Part shown: positions 45,643 through 54,570 of the stretch, one piece after another
Layout: the number at the start of each line of letters is the position of its first letter
How positions within the stretch are numbered: the first letter of the stretch is position 1
Source of the DNA: Veillonella criceti
Lineage (GTDB): Bacteria; Bacillota; Negativicutes; Veillonellales; Veillonellaceae
Length of the DNA stretch: 64,000 nucleotides
Reading direction: 5' to 3'
Assembly: GCF_900460315.1 (NCBI RefSeq)
Contig: NZ_UHIO01000001.1
Location: 706,001 to 770,000, forward strand
The notes under the pieces: generated by a model
Seen by the model: only the letters and a program-made list of their open reading frames with translations
Told to the model about the DNA's origin: nothing
Databases searched by the model: none
Translations under genes and position numbers: made by a program

Positions 45643-46366
45643 GGGCAGCACCTCCTTTACGCGTTAAGCCTGCCATATTAGGATTGACTGTATCTTCCAC
45701 AATATTACCATCGCGAAGTACAATATTACGGCTAGCATACGTTGCTATATCAGGTTCATGGGTAACGAGAATAATCGTACGCCCCTCTTTATATAGATTC
45801 GTAAAAATATCCATAACATCTACACTAGACTTAGAATCTAAATTTCCTGTCGGTTCATCCGCCATAATAATTGATGGATCATTAGCTAACGCACGTGCAA
45901 TCGCAACACGCTGTCGTTGCCCCCCAGATAATTCAGCGGGCAAATGATCAAGCCGTTCACCCAAACCAAGCGCTGATAAAAGTTCAGCCGCCCTTGCATT
46001 TCGCTCTTTCTTGGCTACACCAGCATATACCATAGGCAATGCTACATTATCTTGTGCTGTTAATTTGGGTAATAAGTTAAAACTTTGAAATACAAAACCA
46101 ATCCGCTTATTGCGAACAAATGCCAATTCGTCATCGCTCAAAGTAGCAACTTCTTCACCATCGAGTCTATAAGAACCAGACGTCGGTCTATCTAAACAAC
46201 CTAAAATATTCATAAAAGTGGATTTACCAGACCCAGAAGGCCCCATAATCGACGTAAATTCGCCCTCATAAATATTAAGATCGATGCCATGTAATACGGG
46301 AACAACTAGCTTACCATTAACATATGTTTTTGTAATGCCTTCTAATGAAATGACTGCTTCTTTCAT
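45635..46366 (-). CDS. ABC transporter ATPase, MacB/LolD type
   Basis: 243 residues: Walker A GPSGSGKST about 41-49, Q-loop VFQSFNLLPKL, signature LSGGQRQRVAIARAL, Walker B IIMADEPTGNLD, H-loop VTHEPD. It drives the neighbouring permease. ATG 46366 has AGGAGGG and follows the adaptor gene by 11 nt. Confidence 0.95.
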   Translation of the reverse strand: MKEAVISLEGITKTYVNGKLVVPVLHGIDLNIYEGEFTSIMGPSGSGKSTFMNILGCLDRPTSGSYRLDGEEVATLSDDELAFVRNKRIGFVFQSFNLLPKLTAQDNVALPMVYAGVAKKERNARAAELLSALGLGERLDHLPAELSGGQRQRVAIARALANDPSIIMADEPTGNLDSKSSVDVMDIFTNLYKEGRTIILVTHEPDIATYASRNIVLRDGNIVEDTVNPNMAGLTRKGGAAHV

Positions 46367-46377
46367 CTATATCCCTC

Positions 46378-47454
46378 CTAGAACATATGGCCGCCAGTGC
46401 TTGCCTTTTTAGTTGAAGAGGAACCTACATCACCACTAACTACAATTTCATCACCTTCGTCAAGGCCTTTAGTAATTTCAATCGTCGTTTCACCCGTAAT
46501 GCCCGTTGTCACACTCGTACGCTCTGGTTTACCATTACGAATTACATATACATATTCGCCTACTTTATCTGTACGAACAGCTGCCAATGGTACAACTAAT
46601 ACATTGCTTCTTTCATCCCCATAAATCGTAGCACGTGCCGTCATTGTAGGAAAGAAGTTACTAGCATCTGTTTCAGAAATGGCCACTTTAACAGTGTAAT
46701 ACACAACACTACTAGAAGTAGTCCCCATGTTACCTTTAGTCCCTAGTGCTATATCACTCACATACCCTGTAAAGGTTTTACCCGGATGAGCATCCACAGT
46801 AAAGTCTACACGAGCCCCTCTTTTCACACTACCAATATCCGTTTCATCTACTGTCAAATAAATCTCAAGATCACTTAAATCTGCTACTGTAGCAATAATC
46901 ATCTGCGTTGAAATACCAGTGCTGATAGTCTGACCAGCTTTTAACGGTGTACCAATAACTGTACCATCCATAGGAGATGTAATCGTAGTATCTGATAAAT
47001 TAGCGATGGCACGATCATACGCAGCTTGTGCTTTCTGATAATTCATCAACGCCGTATCATACGATTGTTGTGCAATTGCACCTTGATTTACAAGTGTACG
47101 ATATCGTTCTAAATCTGCAGAAGTATTCTCTAAAGTAGCTCTTGCATCATCGGCAGTCGCTTGTAATTGACGAGCATCAATAGTGGCAATCACTTGACCT
47201 TGTGTTACATGGTCATTCTCTTTAACTGAAACACTTTCCAACGTACCAGCAACGTTAGTCGAAATGTCTACATAATTCTTAGGATTGATTGTACCAGTAG
47301 AGGTAATCACTGAAGAAATATTACCTCGCTCTACTTTGCCTGTAGTATAAGAGGTTACTTCACTACTATCTTTTGACTTAAACCAATAAAAACCGCCTAG
47401 AACTATTACAATGACTGCAATAAGTATCCCCCAAAACTTTCGTGTCCGCCACAT
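46378..47454 (-). CDS. MacA-like periplasmic adaptor (HlyD/RND family)
   Basis: 358 residues: N-terminal membrane anchor (FWGILIAVIVIVLGGFYWF), lipoyl half-motifs (GTLESVSVKENDHVTQGQVIATID and TTITSPMDGTVIGTPLKAGQTIS) flanking a short coiled-coil hairpin (about 95-155), and beta-barrel and membrane-proximal domains. It would link the permease to an outer-membrane channel, none of which is encoded here. ATG 47454 has AAGGAG; first gene of the operon. No accompanying TolC suggests it lies elsewhere. Confidence 0.9.
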   Translation of the reverse strand: MWRTRKFWGILIAVIVIVLGGFYWFKSKDSSEVTSYTTGKVERGNISSVITSTGTINPKNYVDISTNVAGTLESVSVKENDHVTQGQVIATIDARQLQATADDARATLENTSADLERYRTLVNQGAIAQQSYDTALMNYQKAQAAYDRAIANLSDTTITSPMDGTVIGTPLKAGQTISTGISTQMIIATVADLSDLEIYLTVDETDIGSVKRGARVDFTVDAHPGKTFTGYVSDIALGTKGNMGTTSSSVVYYTVKVAISETDASNFFPTMTARATIYGDERSNVLVVPLAAVRTDKVGEYVYVIRNGKPERTSVTTGITGETTIEITKGLDEGDEIVVSGDVGSSSTKKASTGGHMF

Positions 47455-47598
47455 CTCATAAACTCCTTCACTTCTAAAAATAAAATTAATTCTCAATATC
47501 TAGCTTAATATATATCACTTAATGCACAATTTTTCGTGTACACAATAAAACCTAGAATAATAAATATATATTAACGGATAATCCTATAAGCTAAGTAA

Positions 47599-47628
47599 AG
47601 CCCTCCTCAAGCTAAAATGAAGAAGGCT
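47599..47628 (-). terminator. Probable terminator of pfkA
   Basis: AGCCCTCCTCA (47599-47609) pairs with TGAAGAAGGCT (47618-47628) with two G-T pairs; a weak T-rich tract follows on the minus strand. The rest of 47455-47754 shows no gene and must hold the macA promoter. Confidence 0.45.
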
Positions 47629-47754
47629 ATACCTCTATGTAGTCCTACAGCAATTATAGGTTTTATCTATGAGGTCTTCATGAATCAATATTGATTATAT
47701 TTTCAAATTAGACAAATAAGTTATGTCTAAAACTAACAAGTTATATCATCTTAC

Positions 47755-48714
47755 TTATCGAGCTAATACAGCAATAAGTTCATATTCTTCATCACTAATT
47801 GGATATCGGCGTTGCAATGCGTCTTCATAAGGAATTGCTTCTATACAAGCACCAGTAAGACCAATTAAACAATTATACGTCCCCGCTTTTAACGCATCAA
47901 TCGCTCGTTCACTCATCAAAGCAGCCATACTCGCATCACGCGCCGTTGGTGAACCCCCTCGCTGCAAATACCCCAACACAGTTACACTTGGTGAAATTTG
48001 TAAGGTTTTATTGATATACGCATACACTTCAAAACTATGATAAGCCCCTTCTGCGACCATAATAATACTATTTGTTTTACCAGCTGCATGAGAATCTCGC
48101 AAATGTTGGCATACTGTATCTAAATCCATCGGCTTTTCAGGAATCAATACCAATTCAGCACCACAAGCAAGCCCCGCACGCACCGCCAAATGGCCTGCAT
48201 GACGCCCCATAACTTCAACAATCGCCACTCGATCATGAGCCGTTGTTGTATCACGAATCTTACTAACCGCATCAACAACCGTATTAAGTGCCGTATCAAA
48301 ACCAATCGTATATTCTGTACCGCACATATCATTATCAATTGTTCCAGGAATGGTAATCGTAGGAATCCCTTGCTTAGACAAGGCCATCGCCCCTGCCATA
48401 GAGCCATCACCACCAATAACCACTAGCGCATCAATTTCATGTGTCCGCAATATTTGGGCCGCTTTTTCTTGTTCTGATACTTCAGCAAATTCTACACATC
48501 GGGCTGTTTTTAACATCGTGCCCCCTTTATTGACGATCCCCCCTACATCACGTCGGTCAAGGCGCTGAAAATCCCCCTTTAACAGACCTTCATACCCACG
48601 ACTAATACCATATACTTCATAGCCTTCATAAATACCTTTACGCACTAACGCACGAACCGCAGCATTCATGCCTGGCGCATCACCGCCGCTCGTCAGTATT
48701 GCTATTTTTTTCAT
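47755..48714 (-). CDS. pfkA: ATP-dependent 6-phosphofructokinase
   Basis: 319 residues, the usual length. Seen: TSGGDAPGMNAAVRALVR at the N-terminus, GGDGSMAGA (ATP), PGTIDND and the catalytic TIGFDTA, and GHLAVRAGLACGAE. It phosphorylates fructose 6-phosphate. Its start overlaps the preceding shikimate-kinase-like gene by 35 nt, with a GGGGG site inside it. In an organism with ppsA, its regulation against gluconeogenesis is of interest. Confidence 0.95.
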   Translation of the reverse strand: MKKIAILTSGGDAPGMNAAVRALVRKGIYEGYEVYGISRGYEGLLKGDFQRLDRRDVGGIVNKGGTMLKTARCVEFAEVSEQEKAAQILRTHEIDALVVIGGDGSMAGAMALSKQGIPTITIPGTIDNDMCGTEYTIGFDTALNTVVDAVSKIRDTTTAHDRVAIVEVMGRHAGHLAVRAGLACGAELVLIPEKPMDLDTVCQHLRDSHAAGKTNSIIMVAEGAYHSFEVYAYINKTLQISPSVTVLGYLQRGGSPTARDASMAALMSERAIDALKAGTYNCLIGLTGACIEAIPYEDALQRRYPISDEEYELIAVLAR

Positions 48715-49270
48715 GTTGCTTTACCCCCGTATAAGGGCGCCGTTTCTTAAACATTACACCCTCCCGTGTCAATATGTCATGAATAATTTCAATTAAATTT
48801 TCTGTACGTCCATACGTTGTATCAATGACACAATCGCACTTCTTATATACAGGCTTCCAACGCTGCATCATAGTCTCCACAAAACCAGCTACATCCGAAT
48901 AATCCATAGTCGGCCGTTTACCAATCCGTCGGTTTACTCGTTTAACAATACGATATTCTGCAGCTCGAATGCCAATAATATACGCATATCGTTGTAAATA
49001 ACGCACCGTACGCACATCTAAAGGGAAATTACCACCTACCGAAATAACTGATTCATGATACATGCACACTTTTTTTAATATTTCTCGCTCCGCATGGCGG
49101 AACATTTTTTCGCCTAATTTCTCATAAATATCAGCAATAGGTAAATTATAACGACGTTCTAATAACCGATCAGTATCCACAAATTGCCAACCCTTCGCTT
49201 CTGCTAGATTGCGTCCTAAGTGACTTTTGCCGCTCCCCATAGTGCCAATTAATATTATATTTCGCTTCAT
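48680..49270 (-). CDS. Shikimate-kinase-like protein
   Basis: 196 residues. P-loop GTMGSGKS (8-15), DTDRLLERR (substrate Asp about 34), FRHAEREIL and KRPTM (Arg of the lid) agree with shikimate kinase. The usual GGG of the shikimate site reads GGN (SVGGN about 79-83), and the C-terminus has a basic tail of about 25 residues beyond the family, reaching into pfkA. It may be AroK or a divergent kinase. ATG 49270 has a weak AGGCGGG site. Confidence 0.65.
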   Translation of the reverse strand: MKRNIILIGTMGSGKSHLGRNLAEAKGWQFVDTDRLLERRYNLPIADIYEKLGEKMFRHAEREILKKVCMYHESVISVGGNFPLDVRTVRYLQRYAYIIGIRAAEYRIVKRVNRRIGKRPTMDYSDVAGFVETMMQRWKPVYKKCDCVIDTTYGRTENLIEIIHDILTREGVMFKKRRPYTGVKQHEKNSNTDERR

Positions 49271-49447
49271 CACGTAATCCCGCCTAATTTTTATTCTCAT
49301 AGTCCCCTATGATATTACTTTGACTCTATTCTACTACATTATTTTTTAAAATACAAAATAAAGTCACTTTGTATCAAGTACAACGAAGTCTTATTTCGGA
49401 GATTTTGGTTACTGAAATTATCAATAGTATTCGATAACTATAAAAAA

Positions 49448-49469
49448 ACCGCCTACATACGTAAGCGGT
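49448..49469 (-). terminator. Terminator of the type IV pilus operon
   Basis: ACCGCCTAC (49448-49456) pairs with GTAAGCGGT (49461-49469) with one mismatch; seven T follow on the minus strand, 12 nt after the last pilus gene. Confidence 0.8.
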
Positions 49470-49480
49470 CATTTTTATTA

Positions 49481-49945
49481 TCAACCCTTAATAGAGAATA
49501 AAATATGTAATTGACCATTGTCTTTTTTCAGCTGCTGTGGCTCAATCACAAACTTTGGATAGGCTTCAGATAATTCTTCTGTAAAAGTAAAATAATCTTG
49601 TAACGTTCCACTTACTTCTACATTCAACTGTGAACCCTGTTTTGTCTCTTCCTCTTCCATAGCTACAATTGTTAACGCTTTGCCACTAATCATTTGCATA
49701 AGCCGATCTTTTAAATGACTTTCTTTTAAAGTGTTGCTATCCATTGACATAATTAATTCATATGAAGGACTTGCAACTACAACAGACTCTCCTTCATTTT
49801 GCAACTGTTGCTGCGCTTGTTTGGCTAATAATCCATCCTTCTCAGTATGTAACCACAAAGCTACACCAGCACCTAATACAGTAATAATACAATAGCTACT
49901 TATTAATCTTATTATCAGTTTTCTTGGAAGCGTCACTCTTGCCAT
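49481..49945 (-). CDS. pilO: PilO-like type IV pilus assembly protein
   Basis: 154 residues: one membrane helix (LIIRLISSYCIITVLGAGVALWL), a coiled coil, and a ferredoxin-like C-terminal domain (LNVEVSGTLQDYFTFTEELSEAYPKFVIEPQQL). It would pair with PilN in the inner-membrane alignment complex. ATG 49945 lies inside pilN (50-nt overlap). Similarity is by layout and position; sequence conservation of PilO is low. Confidence 0.65.
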   Translation of the reverse strand: MARVTLPRKLIIRLISSYCIITVLGAGVALWLHTEKDGLLAKQAQQQLQNEGESVVVASPSYELIMSMDSNTLKESHLKDRLMQMISGKALTIVAMEEEETKQGSQLNVEVSGTLQDYFTFTEELSEAYPKFVIEPQQLKKDNGQLHILFSIKG

Positions 49946-50432
49946 AGCGTCCCGAAAGCTGAAATGTATGTACTTTACGAGTTGCATCAATTCCCTGCTT
50001 TTCATTAATTGTAACTCCCTTTAACACACTCTTTAACTTTTGACTATACGCCAATGCAACTTCTGGTGTTGTACTCATCCCAGTAATTGTAAATCCTGTT
50101 TCAGTAAAGATAATCGTATCTAACACCAAATGCGAATTAGCGCAATCTACCATATGTACTAACATACTATTGACCACGGTATGACTTGTATCCTTAGTCA
50201 TTAAAATTTTAAGCTGGTCTGTATAACGTGCTACTGCTTCATGATTAGACTGTCCAACTTCAACTAATTCTTGGATAGTTCGTTCCATTTCATAATTATC
50301 TACATACCAATACGCTGCTAACCCCCAACAAGTAATTGGCACTAATAGTAATACCAACATCCCACTGATTACCCAACATGTATGTAATTTACATACATAT
50401 TCTAAGCGCATGGACCAAGTCATAAAATTCAT
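49896..50432 (-). CDS. pilN: PilN-like type IV pilus assembly protein
   Basis: 178 residues: a short cytoplasmic N-terminus that could bind PilM, one membrane helix (WVISGMLVLLLVPITCWGLAA), then a coiled coil and a PilN-like domain (DTIIFTETGFTITGMSTTPEVALAYSQKLK). The start is uncertain: ATG 50432 and ATG 50423 are possible. Order pilM-pilN-pilO is the standard one in diderms. Confidence 0.7.
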   Translation of the reverse strand: MNFMTWSMRLEYVCKLHTCWVISGMLVLLLVPITCWGLAAYWYVDNYEMERTIQELVEVGQSNHEAVARYTDQLKILMTKDTSHTVVNSMLVHMVDCANSHLVLDTIIFTETGFTITGMSTTPEVALAYSQKLKSVLKGVTINEKQGIDATRKVHTFQLSGRYGKSDASKKTDNKINK

Positions 50433-50512
50433 TATAATTGTTAACACCTTTCCTATTACATCAAGATTTCCATACAATTCTCGCACTCCACCATAATCAG
50501 AATAATGTATTA

Positions 50513-51385
50513 TTACTTATTTCTCATAACACCACGATAAGCAAGACCTAAAGCCATATCCCAAAGCAAAGAATTTGAAGTATCTTTAATCTGTTCTTTA
50601 CCACAAGTATTATGATCCGTGTTTTCCTCAAAAGGAATCGGTGTTAATCGACCATATCGGCCATATATACTCTCCCACTGTAAATTGTTAGCTATACATG
50701 AAACATCGTCATATATATAAACTCCTGCAATACCTAATAGACCATAACTAAATAATTCAGTTTCTATGTCTTCTAAAGTAGCCATAATAACTGATAAATC
50801 GTTAGGTACTTTATGATTAGTCAAGCAAAGTCCATTATACCAACCAGTAAATTCAACGCTTTCTTGATAGACAATACCAATAACAGCGCCATTTTTTTCC
50901 ACAAAACGGTATGTTAATGGAGCTGGTGCACAGTCTATAATCTTTAAATTACCGCCACCTTTTAAAACCCCCGTTGCTAACTCAGTGATATGCTCTTTTT
51001 TAAGAGCCACCACATATAATAATTCTTGATTTTCTGTATCTATCGCGTCTGACGGCATATCAGCCAATACAAAATCATAATAATACGAATCTTCAGGCCA
51101 AGTAACAAATTCTGGCACGGTCCAACGCAACATTTCAGCCACTTCAATACGCGATAAGCGCGGCAAAATCATTATTTTATCCTGTTTCTCCCCCAATGCT
51201 GTAATCCCCATAGTTTTTCCTTCTAACGAATACGTTTGAATTAAATGTTTGCAATCTTCAAACAAAGAATTTTGTCGCTCAACTATAATACTATCAGTAA
51301 CGCTAACGCCTGCTTTCGTTTTTTCCATTTGTATAGCTACTATTTGTGTCGGTCCTATAGCAATACCCATAAATTCTGATTTCAT
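50513..51385 (-). CDS. pilM: PilM-like actin-fold pilus protein
   Basis: 290 residues with the N-terminal GIAIGPTQIVAIQME, RWTVPEFVTWPEDSYYYDF (PilM-like AVRWEAEKYIPFP position) and the C-terminal LALGLAYRGVMRNK typical of PilM. PilM is a cytoplasmic ring component that binds PilN. Nucleotide motifs are weak, so this is a divergent member. It precedes pilN by 80 nt. Confidence 0.7.
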   Translation of the reverse strand: MKSEFMGIAIGPTQIVAIQMEKTKAGVSVTDSIIVERQNSLFEDCKHLIQTYSLEGKTMGITALGEKQDKIMILPRLSRIEVAEMLRWTVPEFVTWPEDSYYYDFVLADMPSDAIDTENQELLYVVALKKEHITELATGVLKGGGNLKIIDCAPAPLTYRFVEKNGAVIGIVYQESVEFTGWYNGLCLTNHKVPNDLSVIMATLEDIETELFSYGLLGIAGVYIYDDVSCIANNLQWESIYGRYGRLTPIPFEENTDHNTCGKEQIKDTSNSLLWDMALGLAYRGVMRNK

Positions 51386-51410
51386 AACTCTATATATACC
51401 CCTTCTATAT

Positions 51411-51902
51411 CTACTGAATCCGAGAAACTCGTTCTACAGTTATCTTTTTTCTACCTACGCTCGACTTACTTCCATTCGTATCTTGCCAAAAGTCACTTAA
51501 CCTTGCCTCATCTGACTCTTTGAATACCACATAATAACGCACTTGTTGCCCGGTGATCCTATTACGATATGTCACCCTAAAATCCCCTTTTTCATTAAAT
51601 GCAGTCGGTCGTGTCAAAATATATGTCACTATTCCCTGCTCTGTCTGTTCATAAGTGACTTCACGTCCTGTCGGCATAAAATCCCCTTTTTCACTATACG
51701 TTCGCAATAAACAACCAATAATGCCTTCTGCATAATAGTTCATAGTCGTTAAGGCCACTTCATCATGCGTCATCCCTACTATCGTATGCATCGTTTCACC
51801 AATAGCACTCCAAAATAACAATAAAATAGTTCCTAAAATTAACGCTATATATGTAAAAAAACCTCGTTCATACATATGTAAATCATTGCGTAGCCATTTC
51901 AT
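51411..51902 (-). CDS. Minor pilin-like protein lacking Glu+5
   Basis: 163 residues from ATG 51902 (AAAGGG 8 nt before). The N-terminus MYERGFFTYIALILGTILLLFW has a Gly followed by a Phe and a hydrophobic helix, like a class III signal, but the residue five after the Gly is not Glu. This recalls the GspK/PilX position of minor pilins that cap the fibre tip. The C-terminal region is soluble and not recognisable. Confidence 0.55.
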   Translation of the reverse strand: MKWLRNDLHMYERGFFTYIALILGTILLLFWSAIGETMHTIVGMTHDEVALTTMNYYAEGIIGCLLRTYSEKGDFMPTGREVTYEQTEQGIVTYILTRPTAFNEKGDFRVTYRNRITGQQVRYYVVFKESDEARLSDFWQDTNGSKSSVGRKKITVERVSRIQ

Positions 51903-51932
51903 ACCGTTAACCCTTTTCACTTGTATTCATTT

Positions 51933-52517
51933 TTATATATTCTTTCCATCCTTTGAATACCCAAAGTATAAAGTATTTGGATAAATTGTCACATCAGTCA
52001 ATTGCTCATAAGTGCTACCATTAATTGTATTAGCTCGTCCATCTACATAAGTGCGCCACTGCATATGAATCGGCCCTGTTGCCCCCAACTGTGAAAACGG
52101 TGTTGTGCCTCGAATAGGAGCTACAATAAGATCACCCCATCGTGGACTCAATGAAGTAGCTGAAATTGCTTGCGCCTGACCATCACTTAAAATTCGACTA
52201 GCTTCACCACCGGTAATACCATATTGCCGAAACCCATCTTGTAAAAGATAGGTCCCTGTTTGCCCTACAGTCATTTTCTTGGGGCTTTGTTTTGTATAAT
52301 TAGCAATTGTTAAACGAGTCGTCGTAGCCTCTAAATACACTTCATTACTAATTTGCCATTGTTGCCACCACTTTACTGACGTCCCTATAAGACTCAATAA
52401 CGCAAGCAACACAATACAAATAATGGTAGAACTTATGAGTAACTCAGCTAACAAAAACCCATTGGCCTGCTTATTATTTAGAAATATCGACCTGATTCGG
52501 TATTCCTTCCCACACAT
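51933..52517 (-). CDS. Type IV pilin-like protein (GspJ/ComGF-like position)
   Basis: 194 residues if ATG 52517 is used. The class III signal ANG/FLLAELLISSTIICIVLLALLSLIG (cleavage after Gly, Glu at +5) is followed by a soluble domain. The start overlaps the preceding gene by 44 nt and no good ribosome binding site is visible, so the leader length is uncertain. One of four minor pilins. Confidence 0.65.
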   Translation of the reverse strand: MCGKEYRIRSIFLNNKQANGFLLAELLISSTIICIVLLALLSLIGTSVKWWQQWQISNEVYLEATTTRLTIANYTKQSPKKMTVGQTGTYLLQDGFRQYGITGGEASRILSDGQAQAISATSLSPRWGDLIVAPIRGTTPFSQLGATGPIHMQWRTYVDGRANTINGSTYEQLTDVTIYPNTLYFGYSKDGKNI

Positions 52518-52890
52518 ACGTCTTGAAGCGAAGTATTTCTTGTTGTTCATAATAACCAATGACCTCTAATTCCTTTACTGCCATATCATGAGCTATTGTA
52601 GCATGGATTGTTTGTACCAACTTATAAGGTTCTTTTACCATGGGCACTTCACCTAACTGTCCTGTATGTTGATATTTATATTTGCCTTCCTCCATAGCTG
52701 TAATCGCAACTTGAATCAATTCTTGCTGTATTCTAGCTTTACGCCATTGCAACACCAATGAACCGATTAAAGCAGTAATAGTCAAGATGAATAAAACTGT
52801 AATTAACGTCCCGCCCAAAGCTTCTACATACAGATATCCTTGGCTATGATAACATTTACCTTTACCTAAGATATACTGTTTTATTACCAT
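52474..52890 (-). CDS. Type IV pilin-like protein (GspI/ComGE-like position)
   Basis: 138 residues from ATG 52890 (AAGGGAG 10 nt upstream). Signal SQG/YLYVEALGGTLITVLFILTITALIG with Glu at +5, then a basic coiled region and a small C-terminal domain. Minor pilin of the same locus. Confidence 0.65.
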   Translation of the reverse strand: MVIKQYILGKGKCYHSQGYLYVEALGGTLITVLFILTITALIGSLVLQWRKARIQQELIQVAITAMEEGKYKYQHTGQLGEVPMVKEPYKLVQTIHATIAHDMAVKELEVIGYYEQQEILRFKTYVWEGIPNQVDISK

Positions 52891-52893
52891 CGG

Positions 52894-53406
52894 CTAAAAA
52901 CTCCCTTCTACCCAGCGAATCCGTGGTGTTTGTTGTGAAAAAATAAATTTGCGATATATGCGTAATGGATAATCATAAATTTCATAACTAAATACACCAT
53001 TTTGTCCATCATAACTACCTAAATACACCTCTTGCTGTGCTCTAGAATTATTAACAAGCTTCATAGTACTGGGTAATCGTATATATTGCGTCCCCCATAA
53101 TTCACCATATAAATTATTACTATACCCGTCGGGCGTAACATACATTGTGTTAATAGGACTTACAATAGGGCCTGTACTACCATTAAAAGAAATAAACTGA
53201 GTCCGCTTCAGCGTATAGTAAAATTGTCGACTCACTTCATCAAATCGTCTAGTTTCACTCAAATTTGCTGATATAGCCATATGAGCCATACTAACTAACA
53301 ATCCAAATAATGTTATATAAATTAAAGCCTCAGCTAATAAAAAACCTTTTTGATTTATTTGTACCTCATGCAATTCTTTTAGCCACCATCTATCCCTTTT
53401 ATTCAA
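52894..53406 (-). CDS. Type IV pilin-like protein (first minor pilin)
   Basis: 170 residues if started at TTG 53406, which overlaps the prepilin peptidase stop as TTGA. Signal QKG/FLLAEALIYITLFGLLVSMA with Glu at +5. The C-terminal half (YDGQNGVFSYEIYDYPLRIYRKFIFSQQ) is beta-rich. The ATG further upstream at 53463 would give a leader of about 40 residues and has no ribosome binding site. Confidence 0.6.
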   Translation of the reverse strand: MNKRDRWWLKELHEVQINQKGFLLAEALIYITLFGLLVSMAHMAISANLSETRRFDEVSRQFYYTLKRTQFISFNGSTGPIVSPINTMYVTPDGYSNNLYGELWGTQYIRLPSTMKLVNNSRAQQEVYLGSYDGQNGVFSYEIYDYPLRIYRKFIFSQQTPRIRWVEGSF

Positions 53407-54026
53407 ATTGATATTAAGCCACCTCCTTGTTCCCACAAATACATAATCCAAGCAGCGATGCATAAGAAAGGACCAAAGGGTAGTATATGTAAAGTTCGTT
53501 TAGTCACCAGCCAATATAGAAGAAGCCAGCAGGTACCACCAACAAAAGCTAGCACAATAGTATACCAAAGTGCTTCTAGCGATAACCAACAGGCAAAAAC
53601 ACTACACCATTTTATATCACCAAGACCCAGTCCACCATTTGTCACTTTCTGTAGAAAAGAACCTCCCAACCAGACCAAGCTGACACCCATCAGTACAAAT
53701 TGCCATGAAATATTTAATAACCATATTCGACTTAACCCACTTATAAGCAATAAAATAGCACCCTCATCAGGAAGAATCAGATACTGCTTATCGATGGTAG
53801 CGCCTATAAAAAGAGTACTCCCGAAGATAATGGTTAAAAATAACATACTTAGCGATTTCATAAGATAAGCACCACTTAATCCCACTAATAAGCCCATACC
53901 TACACAAAGCATATAAAACTTATCAAAACGCCGTTCTCGTTCTATAACAAGTTCATCTAAGAGATAAAAGCTACCAAGACCTGCTAACAAACCACCGATA
54001 CTACCAAGACTATACTGTAACCACAT
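53403..54026 (-). CDS. Prepilin peptidase, A24 family, without N-terminal methylase domain
   Basis: 207 residues with about six membrane segments. The aspartyl protease motifs are GATIDKQYLILPD (first Asp about 80) and GLGLGDIKW (second Asp about 137). The usual cytoplasmic Cys-rich N-methyltransferase domain of PilD is missing, so it may cleave without methylating, or be a single-function form. It lies directly between the prepilin and minor pilins. Confidence 0.85.
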   Translation of the reverse strand: MWLQYSLGSIGGLLAGLGSFYLLDELVIERERRFDKFYMLCVGMGLLVGLSGAYLMKSLSMLFLTIIFGSTLFIGATIDKQYLILPDEGAILLLISGLSRIWLLNISWQFVLMGVSLVWLGGSFLQKVTNGGLGLGDIKWCSVFACWLSLEALWYTIVLAFVGGTCWLLLYWLVTKRTLHILPFGPFLCIAAWIMYLWEQGGGLISI

Positions 54027-54106
54027 ATACTAACCACAACGTTCCTTCTAGCCAATTAATTACATAACAAACTTACATCAACTTCACACTTCACTTACGA
54101 AACAGC

Positions 54107-54538
54107 TTAATTAGTTTCACTAGGACTATCTGAAGCGGTTACTACAATATGACTGCCTGCACCGCCCCCATTACTTTCAGAGGTTACTGTGTATTCACCA
54201 CCTTTAGGTGTTTTTACAGATTCAGATAAATAGCCTGCTTTATATAAATCATCTACTGATGGAACTTGATCGGTTGCTTTATCCACCATATAAAGCTGCG
54301 CTGCATTGGCAATCGTTTGCGTATCTGCCTTGATTTTAGCATCTCGCGCTTTATCACCAGCGGATAAAAATTGTGGCATTGCAACGGCTGCTAAAATAGC
54401 AATAATGGCTACCACAACCATTAATTCCACCAATGTAAAACCGCCTTGCTTTTTATGCTTTGCCTGCATGGCTTTACGATATGTCATCAACCATTGTTTC
54501 ACACGTTCTGTAATAGAATTCATAGATATCATTCCCAT
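54107..54538 (-). CDS. Major type IV prepilin with an unusually long leader
   Basis: 143 residues from ATG 54538 (AAGGATTG upstream). Signal KKQGG/FTLVELMVVVAIIAILAAVAMPQFL is classic (Glu +5), but the basic leader before the cleavage site is 33 residues, far longer than type IVa leaders. The mature protein is about 110 residues, helical then a small C-terminal domain ending in a Ser/Gly-rich SNGGGAGSHIVVTASDSPS. No disulphide loop is visible. Later in-frame starts (for example MQAKHKKQGG) lack ribosome binding sites. Confidence 0.9.
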   Translation of the reverse strand: MGMISMNSITERVKQWLMTYRKAMQAKHKKQGGFTLVELMVVVAIIAILAAVAMPQFLSAGDKARDAKIKADTQTIANAAQLYMVDKATDQVPSVDDLYKAGYLSESVKTPKGGEYTVTSESNGGGAGSHIVVTASDSPSETN

Positions 54539-54570
54539 AACTAACAATCCTTTCTTAACTCAATATTTAT

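Noticed and set aside
48190-48568. Plus-strand frames antisense to pfkA
   Set aside because: They mirror pfkA codons and show no independent coding signs.
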